Assembly (NCBI GenBank): GCA_032622095.1
Contig: CP136061.1
Span: 63,059,127-63,123,126, forward strand
DNA: 64,000 bases
Reading direction: 5' to 3'
DNA from: Siphonodentalium dalli
Lineage: Eukaryota; Mollusca; Scaphopoda; Gadilida; Siphonodentaliidae
Positions 1-10,300 of the stretch are shown here, in pieces (position 1 is the stretch's first letter; every line of letters begins with the position of its first letter). The translations under genes and the position numbers were made by a program. The notes beneath the pieces were generated by a model. The model searched no databases. It was not told the origin of the DNA and saw only the letters and a program-made list of their open reading frames with translations.

Positions 1-1175
1 CGTATGTAAGTGTAAAATCCCACCGACACGGCCGTGGTCGCGTTTTGGAGAAGCTCAGAGCACCCTTTATCCACTCCCAAATCACCGCAAAGGCACGGCG
101 GGGGTTAATCAAGTGATTATTTAATGAGCGTCTGTTTTTGACGCATCGCTATAAAGAGTGTTTTGTTTACCATTCAACGTTATTAGCATCTGCAGAGAGA
201 TTGTAGCCTGTCGCTCAAAATATTATGCAGAGAGATTTTCACGACGGGAAGCCGGCGTTTGTTTTCAATTCAATGCAATTTTATCCCTCGAAATATTATG
301 CAGAGAGATGATTTCACGACGGGAAGCGTTTGTTTTCAGTTCAATACAATGTTATCGTACTGAGCGTCTACCGCAATCGGCACCGCGGTGGTTAATCAAG
401 TGATAATTTAATGAGCGTTTGTTTTTGACGCATCGCTATAAAGAGCGTTTTGTTTACCATTCAACGTTATTAGCATCTGCAGAGAGATTGTAGCCTGTCG
501 CTCGATATATTATGCAGAGAGATTTTCACGACCTGAAGCCGGCGTTTGTTTTCAATTCAATGCAAATTTTATCCCTCGAAATATTATGCAGAGAGATGAT
601 TTCACGACGGGAAGCGTTTGTTTTCAGTTCAATACAATGTTATCGTACTGAGCGTCTATATACACGACGAGTATAAATACGGCTCCATTGACCGTCTCGA
701 GGCGAAATTTCGTACTTAATTTCGTACTTAGGAGTTCCAAGTAACGGGGGAGATTTTTATCGGGTAAGTTTTTCCACCCGAGGTGATCTTCACCTTGAAA
801 CGGGTACCCACAAATGATATATATGTGTGTGTCCTTTATAGACTCGGACCGATTGAGCTCAAACTTGGTGTCTACGGGAAGTGTCATGGACGGGTTAAAT
901 TGTCACCCGACCTGACCTTGACATTAGGACGGGTACGGGCAGGTTAAAAAAAAAAAAAACAAAGAATGCGTTGTCGTCGTCCCTAGGAAGGGGGGATTTC
1001 ATCGGGTAAATTTTTCCGCAATTTAAAAATTATAAAAACAAAATAATTATTTGTCAACTCTGGACGGGGAATATTTTTTTTGGCGTGCCTGTACGGAGTT
1101 ACCTTGAAAAACAAAAATTAATGGATCGACCAAAGCCATGGGACCAATCCCGCCAGTGGCGGGCTAATCTGCTAG
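1..1175 (+). mobile_element. Helitron copy 1 (5' end outside window), first unit of a head-to-tail tandem
   Basis: The 3' end is a typical Helitron terminus: a short hairpin (CCCGCCAGTGGCGGG, 1149-1163) followed about 10 nt later by CTAG (1172-1175) and then T. The interior has AT-rich stretches, poly-A-like runs and repeats shared with the next two copies, such as the block around TGACGCATCGCTATAAAG. No transposase or helicase reading frame is present, so this is a non-autonomous element. That these are Helitrons is inferred from end structure; the family was not identified. Confidence 0.6.
103..657 (+). repeat. 285-bp tandem duplication inside Helitron copy 1
   Basis: The block beginning GGTTAATCAAGTGAT at about 103 recurs at about 388 with few differences, through GAGCGTCTA at 362-371 and 649-657. 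The copies differ by small substitutions (for example GTCTG versus GTTTG). The open frame at 158-403 is a by-product of this repeat and is not called as a gene. Confidence 0.8.
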
Positions 1176-2498
1176 TCTATACTATATATTTTGAGACTTC
1201 GTATATATATATGTGTGTTTATATGTGTGTACTTCATAGAATCCAAAACGCGTGTAAAGATTGAGCTCAAACTTCCTATGTAAGTGTCAAATCCCACCGA
1301 CACGACCGTGGTCGCGGTTTAGAGAAGCTCAGAGCACCCGTTCTCCAATCTCAAATCACTGCAAAGGCACGGCGGGGGTTAATCAAGTGATTATTTAATG
1401 AGCGTTTGTTTTTGACGCATCTCTATAAAGAGCGTCTGTTTCCCATTCAACGTTATTCGCATCTGCATAGTTATACGGTAACATTGACTGCATTTCCTAT
1501 GCGGGGAGATTTATTGGATGTAGTACTCTTACAACATCATTGTTATAGTATGTATGACACTTAGGTCAGGGCTTAGGGGGGGGGGTAGTTATAGGCATAA
1601 TGCTTCTCAGAAATCCCGGTTACAAACCAACACTCACAATTTCGTATTTACGCAAACGTTATCGCTCGAAAGCAGAGAGAAAGTGCTTTCCTATTTTTAG
1701 AACGCAACACATGTTTACGTCGCGTTGGGGTTCACCACGGGGACTATTGACCAACACTCACAATTTCGTCTTTTGCATCAGATACCAACACCTCGACCGA
1801 TCGGATATATGTGTGTATGTGTGTATATATGTGGGTACTTCATAGAATCGAAAACGCGTGTAGGAACGGGCATCCCCACGGCAATGTCGGCTTATAAGAC
1901 ATCTTTACTACACATGACAGCCGATGGACAATTGGTCTCTATATATGTACCAAAATTACGCCGCGTTGGTGACTGGGAAATTCCAGGGAATGCCGATTGA
2001 GCTCAAACTTGCTACCTACGGGAAGTGTCATATATATGAGTGTGTCCTTTATAGACTCGAACCGATTGAGCTCAAACTTGCTAAATATTGACTGGGGAAT
2101 GCCGATTGAGTTCAAAATTTCTACCTACGGGAAGTGTCATATATATGTGTGTGTCCTTTATAGACTCGAACCGATTGAGCTCAAACTTGCTAAATACGGC
2201 AAGTGTCATTGAAAAACAAAAAAAATCGGGTAAAATTGAAAAACTAAATTTAAAAGGCACAATTAACTCCTTGAAAAACCAAAAAAAATTGGGTAAAATT
2301 TAAAAAAGCACAATTAACTCATTGAAAAAACAAATAATTAACTCATTGAAAAACAAAAAAATAAATTAAAATTGTCATGTTTCTGACTATTGCCGAAATT
2401 TGCTGCAAATGCAGCACAAGTGTCTCGGAACCTGTTGCAATTGCTTTTTCGAACAAAGCCATGGGACGAATGCCGCCAGTGGCGGGCTAACCTGCTAG
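1176..2498 (+). mobile_element. Helitron copy 2 (complete, 1323 bp)
   Basis: It begins TCTATACTATATATTTTGAG directly after the CTAG of copy 1. It ends with the hairpin GCCGCCAGTGGCGGG and CTAG (2495-2498). A 5' TC and a 3' hairpin plus CTAG are the hallmarks of Helitrons. The interior has TG-rich microsatellite-like DNA (TATATATGTGTGT) and three short partial repeats of a GATTGAGCTCAAACTTG block at about 1990-2200. There is no Rep/helicase frame, so it is non-autonomous. The direct abutment with copies 1 and 3 indicates a tandem insertion. Confidence 0.65.
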
Positions 2499-3611
2499 TC
2501 TACTATATAATTTGAGACTTCAGTATATATATGTGTGTGTATGTATGTGGGTACTTCATAGAATCCAAAACGCGTGTACAGATTGAGCTCAAATTTCGTA
2601 TATAAGTGTAAAATCCCACCGACACGGCCGTGGTCGCGTTTTGGAGAAGCTCAGAGCACCCGTTCTCCAATCTCAGTCACAAAAAACGGCACTTCGGTGG
2701 TTAATCAAGTGATAATTTAATGAGCGTTTGTTTTTTGACGCATCGCTATAAAGAGCATTTGTTTACCATTCAACGTTATTAGTATCTGCAGAGAGATATA
2801 CGGGATTTTGAGTGGTTTCCTATGCGGGGAGATTTATTGGATGCCATAGTACTCTTACAACATTTCTGCAATATAATTGCCTCAAAGTCTTCAGCATCAT
2901 TGTTATAGTATGTATGACACTTAGGTCAGGGCTTAGGGGGGTAGTTAGTGTGGATATAGGCATAAGAGTTGGAGAAGCTCAGAGCACCCGTTCTCCAAAC
3001 TCAGTCACAAAAAACGGCACTGCGGTGGTTAATCAAGTGATAATTTAATGAGCGTTTGTTTTTGACGCATCGCTATAAAGAGCGTTTGTTTACCATTCAA
3101 CGTTATTAGTATCTGCAGAGAGATATACGGGTTTTTGAGTGGTTTCCTATGCGGGGAGATTTATTGGATGCCATAGTACTCTTACAACATTTCTGCAATA
3201 TAATTGCCTCAAAGTCTTCAGCATCATTGTTATAGTATGTATGACACTTAGGTCAGGGCTTAGGGGGGTAGTTAGTGTGGATATAGGCATAAGACGAGAT
3301 CTCGGAAACGGGTGGAGCTATCGACTTAAAATTTTGTATGTGATTGTATCTTGCCCCGGATACGAATTTTATCAGGTCGCCGAGTCCGTGCGACGCCAGC
3401 TTCGCGCATGCGCAGACCAGATCTCGGAAACGGGTGGAGCTATCGACATGAAATTTGGTTTTTGAATAGCCCGGACAACGTCGGAAAACAAAAAATTAAA
3501 TTAATTTAAAAAATTAATTAAATAAATTTAAAATTGTCATGTTTCTGACAAAATAATTTTAAAAATGTCATGTTTCGGACAAACGCCGCCGGTGGCGGGC
3601 TAACCTGCTAG
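2499..3611 (+). mobile_element. Helitron copy 3 (complete, 1113 bp), last of the tandem
   Basis: It begins TCTACTATATAATTTGAGAC immediately after the CTAG of copy 2. It ends with a CGCCGGTGGCGGG hairpin and CTAG (3608-3611), followed by T. It contains a 327-bp internal tandem duplication (2641-3294). It also carries a segment at about 3295-3480 that reappears, inverted, in the separate Helitron at 48982-49709. It has no coding capacity for transposition. Confidence 0.65.
2641..3294 (+). repeat. ~327-bp tandem duplication in Helitron copy 3
   Basis: The segment from the AGAAGCTCAGAGCACC block at about 2645 to GGATATAGGCATAAGA at 2951-2966 is repeated almost exactly at about 2972-3294. This explains two nearly identical open frames (2812-3048 and 3139-3465), which start with the same 52 residues. 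They are repeat by-products, not genes. Confidence 0.8.
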
Positions 3612-4972
3612 TAGGTTATAATTTAGAAGTAACAGTTTCCAAATTATGAAAATTTCCTCAAGAATATAATAATATCATGGTATAATGATAGTCAGTCTGG
3701 AGTAAACTACATACCCACATATAAAAAATAGTGGGTCTGACGACCTTTCGTTCAGTTTTCATTTCCAAAACCCGGGATTCCTTGTATTTACCACCAATCA
3801 AAACTTACTCTAACAAATGTGTGCGCCAATAAAAAAATATTAACATGTCACGTGCTCTTGGTGTGGAAATTCCGAAGGTGTGGCTAAATTTGTTAAAAAT
3901 AGTATCCATTGACATTTTTTATAATTTCAAGCAGATCTGTCTTTAAAATACATTTTATTTTGGAACCTGGATGCTGTTTACCTTTATTGTCGGTAAAACT
4001 ACCGCCGAACAAAAGTTACAAACCCTGCAACTATTAATTCTGATTCTGAGAATCGGCTTCACAGGGGTTGAAGCGGCCATGACGGCACTGGCACGTGACC
4101 ATGTTTACACCTGTCAATCACGACTAATTTTACATTTATATTTAGCGCGGTGTGATGTAATTTGGGGGAAGCCTGCAACCGTACAGAAATGAAAAGTTGA
4201 TGGGAGTGCAATAGACTCAGTATCAGTATTTGAGTGTATGTTTACAAAGACTGAATGATAGTATGAATGTGATATTTCCCCATAACACACTTTGTGTGAG
4301 CAAAGCTTTTGTTTGTACACAGCATGTAAAGAGTGAGCGATAAGCAAAACACCCAACACTGTGACAATTTGGTGACCCATTCAACACTGAAATCTTGAGT
4401 GGCGAGGATTAGCGAGTGCTATGCCAGTATCTTGTAAACAACTTGGGCAGCAATTTTAACAAAAGTTAAAAAATGGGGTCTCCCAGGGTTGAGTGTTTTG
4501 CTTATTGCATACTCTTTACGTATTGTAACATAACTTGGTTTTTGTTTACTAACACAGCGTACAAACTTGACAATAACATATTATTTACATGATATTTATG
4601 ATCGATATAAGAACAAAGTTTGTCTATATTTTAATATTCTTTCTGTTTATGGCGGTTTTAAGGGATGTGACTATTTTAACAGCAATACACACCGTGAAGG
4701 CTATACATGTCTTTAAAAGTTGATAGCTAGTTGAATTGAGAGGAATTATGATATTTTCACTAATTCTGAAATAAAATATATAAAAAATAGTCATCAATTC
4801 CATAACAAATTTACCTCTGAGTTACAACTGGTAACAGTTGTAGTAACAAATCATCAATATCATTTACAAAGCAATATTTTTTCTGACTTTTACTTACATT
4901 GTCAGCTGTTATAAAGTTAATGGCACTTGTTGGTTTGAAGCCTCAAATTATTATTAGTAAATGATTAATTTT
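3612..4972. other. non-coding stretch, nothing recognised
   Basis: AT-rich sequence between the Helitron tandem and the pearl element. The only open frames are short (3971-4192 on +, 4114-4380 on -) and show no recognisable domain, repeat structure or convincing splice context. No RNA gene was seen. Confidence 0.5.
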
Positions 4973-5264
4973 TAGCCCAACTTTACTTTGTAAAGTTTGA
5001 GCTATTGCCATGGCTTGGTATCCGTATGTATGTTCTGGTGTGTGTGCGTGTGTGAGTCGTCAACAATACAGGCTACAGGTCGTACCTTTGGTCGGATCAT
5101 TATGAAATTTGTCATAGTTGTTGACATCAACATTTAGACTGGAACGATTAATTTTGGGGTCATTCGGAAAACAACATTATGACAGATATATTTTAATATA
5201 TTTTTTTGCAAAACAAGTCAAATTTCCACCAGTAAATCCCAGGCAAGTTTGGTCAAATTTGGAA

Positions 5265-5309
5265 GGCGACTTCGTTTTCGCCTTGCAGACATTCGAGGGC
5301 GAAGTCGCC
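5265..5309. repeat. GC-richer imperfect hairpin inserted in pearl unit
   Basis: GGCGACTTCG at 5265 pairs with CGAAGTCGCC ending at 5309. It sits inside a ~130-bp stretch (about 5240-5370) that is unlike the other core units and interrupts their rhythm. It may be a small insertion or an element-end remnant. The open frame 5118-5501 across it is not considered a gene. Confidence 0.45.
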
Positions 5310-6122
5310 GACTTGAAGGTGAGATCTTTGCCCCAGTTGCCTTCTAGCTTGGGGCCTGGATGGGAACGAGTCATTTTTGGGTCATTAGACAAAAAAACAT
5401 GGCCGCCAGTGGCCATCTTTGATTTCAAAATTCAATCCATTAGCATGGGCTACAGGTCATACTGTTCAACTGATCATCATGAAATTTGTCATGGATGTTA
5501 ATATTTACATGCAGATGGAAACGAGTAATTTTGGGGTCGTTCAGCCAAAAAACATGGCCACCAGCAGCCATCTTGGATTTTACTCTTTGCATGACTAAAT
5601 CCTTTGCCATGGGCTATAGGTCATACCTTTGGTTGGATCATCATGAAATTTGTCATGGATGTTAACAATGACATGTAGATGGGAACGAGTCATTTTGGGG
5701 TCATTCGGCCAAAAAACATGGCTGCCAGCAGCCATCTTGGATTTTACTCTTTGTATGACTAAATCCTTTGGCGCGGGCTATAGGTCATACCTTTGGTTGG
5801 ATCATCATGAAATTTGTCATGGATGTTAACAATGACATGTAGATGGGAACGAGTCATTTTGGGGTCATTCGACAAAAAAACATGGCCGCCAGCAGCCATC
5901 TTGGATTTAAAAATTCAATCCATTAGCACGGGCTACAGGCCATACTATTTGTCTGATCATCATGAAATTTGTCATGGATGTTAATATTGATTTGTAGATG
6001 GGAACGTGTCATTTTGGGGTCATTTGGTCAAAAAACATGGCCGCCAGCAGCCATCTTGGGATTTTACACTTTGCATGACTAAATCCTTTGGAACGGGCTA
6101 CAGGTCGTACCTTTAGACGGAT

Positions 6123-6436
6123 TGATTGATTGATTGGGGTTTTATGTCGCTTTAGCCACTAAGGCCATATCACGACATTGCCAGTTTTAAATTTAATGGT
6201 GGAGGAAATCTGCACACTTACGGCTAATCTAACAGTGATTTCAATGGCTGATAAACTCGTCGACCATGTGCGGCAAACCACCGGCCATCGGCAAGTAACT
6301 GGCAACTTTCCCAGATAACGATTTTGAGTTACAAAGTCCACGATGGAAACATGTGGATTTGAACCCTTATCGCCAGCGCTGGAAGGCGAAACGGCTTGGA
6401 GTTGTACCCCTAACCGATTGAGCCACCGAGGCCCCC
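6123..6436 (-). mobile_element. tRNA-derived SINE inserted in pearl element A
   Basis: Read on the minus strand, it starts with a tRNA-like head carrying an A box (TGGCTCAATCGG, 6414-6425) and a B box (GGGTTCAAATCC, 6355-6366), the internal RNA polymerase III promoter. It ends in a short (CAAT)n tail at 6123-6136. A 12-bp direct repeat CTTTAGACGGAT flanks it (6111-6122 and 6437-6448), the target-site duplication expected from LINE-driven retrotransposition. The interrupted pearl unit rejoins exactly across the insertion. The family was not identified. Confidence 0.85.
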
Positions 6437-7297
6437 CTTTAGACGGATCATCATGAAATTTGTCACAGATGTTGACAATGAGATGTAGATGGGAACGAGT
6501 CATTTAGGGGTCATTCGGTCAAAAAACAAGGCCGCCAGCAGCCATTTTTGATTTTACTCTTTGCATAACTAAATTTTGTGGCACAGGCTACAGGTTGTAC
6601 CTTTGGTCGTATATTTATGAAATTTGTCATGGCTGTTGACATTGACATGTAGATGGGAACGAGTCATTCGGGAAAAAAACATGGCCGCCTGCAGCCATCT
6701 TGGTTTTCAAAATTTATTCCATTAGCACAGACTACGGGCCGGAGTGTTTGTCTGATCATCATGAAATTTGTCGTGGAAGTTAACATTGACATTTAAATGG
6801 GAACGAGTCATTTTGGGGTCATTCGGCAAAAAAACATGGCTGCCAGTGGCCATCTTGGATTTTACTCTTTGCATAACTAACCTTTCAAATTTCCACATTC
6901 CTAATCACTCCATGACTGTAACACATGAAATTATTCCCTTTCCAAGTTGAGCTGCAGTGTCATTTACACTTTCATTAAACGTTACATTTCACTGTTCTGG
7001 GAATCTAAATAGGTCCATACATGTGTTTATTCTGTTTTCACCCTGTATATGCCAGATAAAAAATTAATAGTATTGAGTAACAATGTTCCTTGTGACACTA
7101 TCCTATTGATTTTGAATGTATTCAACTGACATTTTGTGAATGTATTCAATATCACTTCAAAATTTTGTGAGTCGTAATGTCACTGGAACCAAGTGTGTGG
7201 GCAATGAGATTGCTTCACAGTCTGCCTGCCTGCTGTAATTTGCATAATTCCGAATTCTATATCAGATCATTTGTAAACCAATCTTGTATGCTTTCAG

Positions 7298-7384
7298 AAA
7301 GAAGAAATGCAAAAGATCACAGCTGAGTTAAACACCAAGACCAGTTTTCTGCAACACCAGTTACAGGCAGAAATTGGTTACAAG
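7298..7384 (+). CDS. SYCP1-like exon a (coiled coil)
   Basis: 29 codons starting KEEMQKITAELN. The acceptor CTTTCAG is at 7291-7297 and the donor GTTGG follows 7384, a weak but usable site. The composition (K/E/Q/L with heptad spacing) fits a coiled-coil segment. Phase 0 at both ends. Confidence 0.65.
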
Positions 7385-10300
7385 GTTGGAAAAACCCCAA
7401 ATATTCCGATAATCTTAACTGTTTGCATGCTCATGAATTTGAACGTGCCCATAGAGTAAAAGAAAATAGCTGAAATCATAGAAACATTTCCCCTGTTTCG
7501 CTTCCAGAATGCAACAGAATTAAAACTAAGATATAGAGTTATTCCCCTTCCATTAAAAATAATAGACTTTGCAGGACAGTCCAGGTGAAACTTAATAACA
7601 AAAAACAAGTCGGTACCTCAACAAAAACATGTTCAAAGTTTATTGCACCGAATAATTTAATAATATAATCTTTTGGTGCTCTCTCTTTCAAATGGTATAT
7701 AATATGGCATATATTTCATATACTGTGATCTGGGGGTTCGAAAATTAAGTGGGCCTTTAAATTAAAAAAATTCCTAACTTGAGTTTAGATAGATATCTTC
7801 TTTATATTTGTTAGACAATTCCCAAATTAAAATACAGATCTAGTTAAAATGTTCAACCTTTATACCCTTCCATTTGGATCAGAGTTATTTACAATTGAAC
7901 AGACATCTAATCTGAACCATTTTTTTAATCGTTAATTGAACTATATTTGATAAATTTTAGAAAACCATTTCAACATCTTTATTATGTAAATAATTTAATA
8001 AACATTTTACAAAAGAATTTATGTGTGATCCCTAGTTACTTTTGATAATGACATTATTCTTCTTATTTACATTTTAACAGAATTCACTGATGAAGGAGAA
8101 AGATGATTACAGTTTTGAAATAAAAAAATTAACAGAAGATTTAAAATTTAAGGTTGGTGTTATTTTATGGCATAACTGGTCAAGTTTGTGATAGCTAGTA
8201 TCTCAGAGGTTTTTTTTATTAAATGAGAGTTCATCAAATCATTCTGCTTCAAAAAATAACATTTTAATCAGCTTTAAATTCAAATTTTGATATTACACTA
8301 CAGCCCTCTTAATTCAAATAGTTTGGCTTCGGCATTCTGTTACAGCAACCCTTTGCCGTAGCCAATTATAAGGGCTGCACTATAAATGATTGCATAACTA
8401 TACTCTGATTAAAGCCTTGGGATGTGGTTGATTCTTTTTTAAGGTGTTATAAAGCCATGTCTACTTAGCAAACATCTAGACTAGATTTATTCACATTTAT
8501 CACCTCAAATTTTGTCATAAAATAATGAAAGTAAGTATTGTGACTGCAATACCTTTCCCAGGAAGAAGAAACAGTGCATGCTATGGAGGAGCTGAAAGCT
8601 AGAACATCGAAGGTGACAACAAATCAGTGCACTCAAACGACACCAGAGTCACCAAGAGAGAAGTACTATGCATCTTCACCACCACCTACTAAGAAGACAC
8701 CAAATGTGAAACACACACCAAAACTAGAGAAACCATCATCCAAATCAAACAAACAACCTGATAGATCTCATCTCAAACAGACTCCAAAGCTTGCAAAGCT
8801 GTCATTGACTTCACCAGGGAAGCCTGAATCCTATATCAAGAACACACCAAAGCTCGCTATGCTGTCAACAACTTCTCCCAAAATTCCAGACACACCGATT
8901 CACAAAGTATGTCTTTATGCCAGTCCTCAAATTGGCCACGGCAATAAGCAATGATGTGGCATCATGTCAAATCTATAATGCTGCAGCATTAAACTTGCTG
9001 TGGGACATTTTTACCTAATTTCAGGGCTGTTATTCTTGTGTGCAAAATAGAAGTGCTGAGTGGAATATAAGTGAAGGGTGAAAATTTCTAAAAAAAATTA
9101 ATAGTGCAGGGCGGAATAGAAGTGTGAAACATCAATTCTCACAGAAAAGTCGATATCATGTGGAAGATGAAAATTTTTCAATTTAATACCTTGAACAATT
9201 TTTTTTGTAGACTTGAGTATAAAGCAAGAGTCTGACATGCTTAAAATTGATAAATACACAGGAAAATGTGACCATCGTTGTCGACATGCCCCATGTGTGC
9301 AATATCTTGAATAAAAAGTCCACATTTTGTATAGCATGTCTTGATCAAATTTAGAACAGAGCCATCAATTCTTTAAAACGTGCTGACCCGAATAAGCATC
9401 ATACAGGGTGGATTTTTCTCATAAAATCAATAAACAAACATGTACACAAGAGTATTCATATTATTGTTTTGTTTTCTTACACTGGTGATAGAATCCTGAC
9501 ATATGTTTGAATAAGACCAAATAAATGAACATTGTGTGTTCTCAGGTACCTCTCTCGTCACTGAAATTTCTTTTAAAAACCCTCATCAAACATTTTTTCA
9601 ATATATATTCTGTTAGAAATATTGGAATTGAACAACAAAAATATTTTTTGGGGGTTTACTATGTTTTCCAAAAATTGCCTGAGAACACACTGGAGAACAC
9701 AGATAATTTATTTTAATGACCTAACAGTCACCTGGGAAATCTTGGGACTGCCTTCAGGATTCATATGCTAGTCTGGAGTCTTTTTAAAATATTTTAATAT
9801 TTCCCAGCCCAGAACAGTCTGAAAATGGCTCCTTTTTCTCCTGCCTACGAAAAAGGTTTCAGAAATATTTTTCCTCTACCATGAGAGCCTGGAAATTTAA
9901 GGAACCGTTCAACAGAAATAGAACCAACTGATTTTGGCTCATTTATTTATATAAGATCTTGAAACCTGGGAAATTTATTGGAATTTTAGCCATTTGAAAT
10001 GTTGGAAACTTCTCAAAAATCATTGGAATGTCACAGATTCATCCCTCAATCATATTGTGACACCTTGAGTTCTGATATTTTTAGTAAGAGTGATGACAGC
10101 TTTTCAGTCTGGACCTGATTTCTTTTAATTCACTGCATTGGGAAGCAATAAATTATGCTTATACAATGTACATTAATTGCGGTGGTCCTCCACTTATAAC
10201 ATTATGTAATCAATGTAAAAATTTGTTTTTAAGATTCTAATATTCCAAGTTGATGTAGAAAAACCAATTTGACAAATGACGAGCAGAATTAAATCATGAC

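Larger units (their letters stand above)
4973..6973 (+). mobile_element. pearl/HINE-type element A (tandem-core, Helentron-associated)
   Basis: One end has TAGCCCAACTT with a palindrome (ACTTTACTTTGTAAAGT) at 4973-5004, followed by a TG-rich microsatellite (5037-5056). The core is about ten tandem units of ~155-164 bp, each with the blocks TGGGAACGAGTCATTTTGG and ATGGCCGCCAGCAGCCATC. The other end has AAGTTGAGCTGCAGTGTC with a hairpin (AGTGTCATTTACACT, 6956-6970). A larger copy in the opposite orientation (24274-28023) has the same two ends, so the boundaries are real. This layout matches the pearl elements described in bivalves and HINE-type Helentron derivatives (established knowledge); family membership is inferred. 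A SINE splits the core at 6123-6436. Confidence 0.75.

Noticed and set aside
2812-3465. Two near-identical proteins starting MVSYAGRFIGCHST
   Set aside because: Produced by a 327-bp tandem duplication within a non-autonomous Helitron. No domain is recognisable.
3971-4192. 73-residue frame with GVEAAMTALARDHVYT as a possible upstream exon of the SYCP1-like gene
   Set aside because: No coiled-coil pattern, no suitable splice sites in phase 0, and it is separated from exon a by a whole pearl element.
5118-5501. 127-residue frame across the pearl element with EGDFVFALQTFEGEVADLKV
   Set aside because: It looks protein-like, but it spans ordinary pearl units on both sides and a hairpin insert, and has no support as an exon.
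6350-6430. tRNA-like A and B boxes
   Set aside because: As a tRNA gene this is rejected: no cloverleaf with a proper anticodon arm was seen, and it is the head of a SINE with target duplications.
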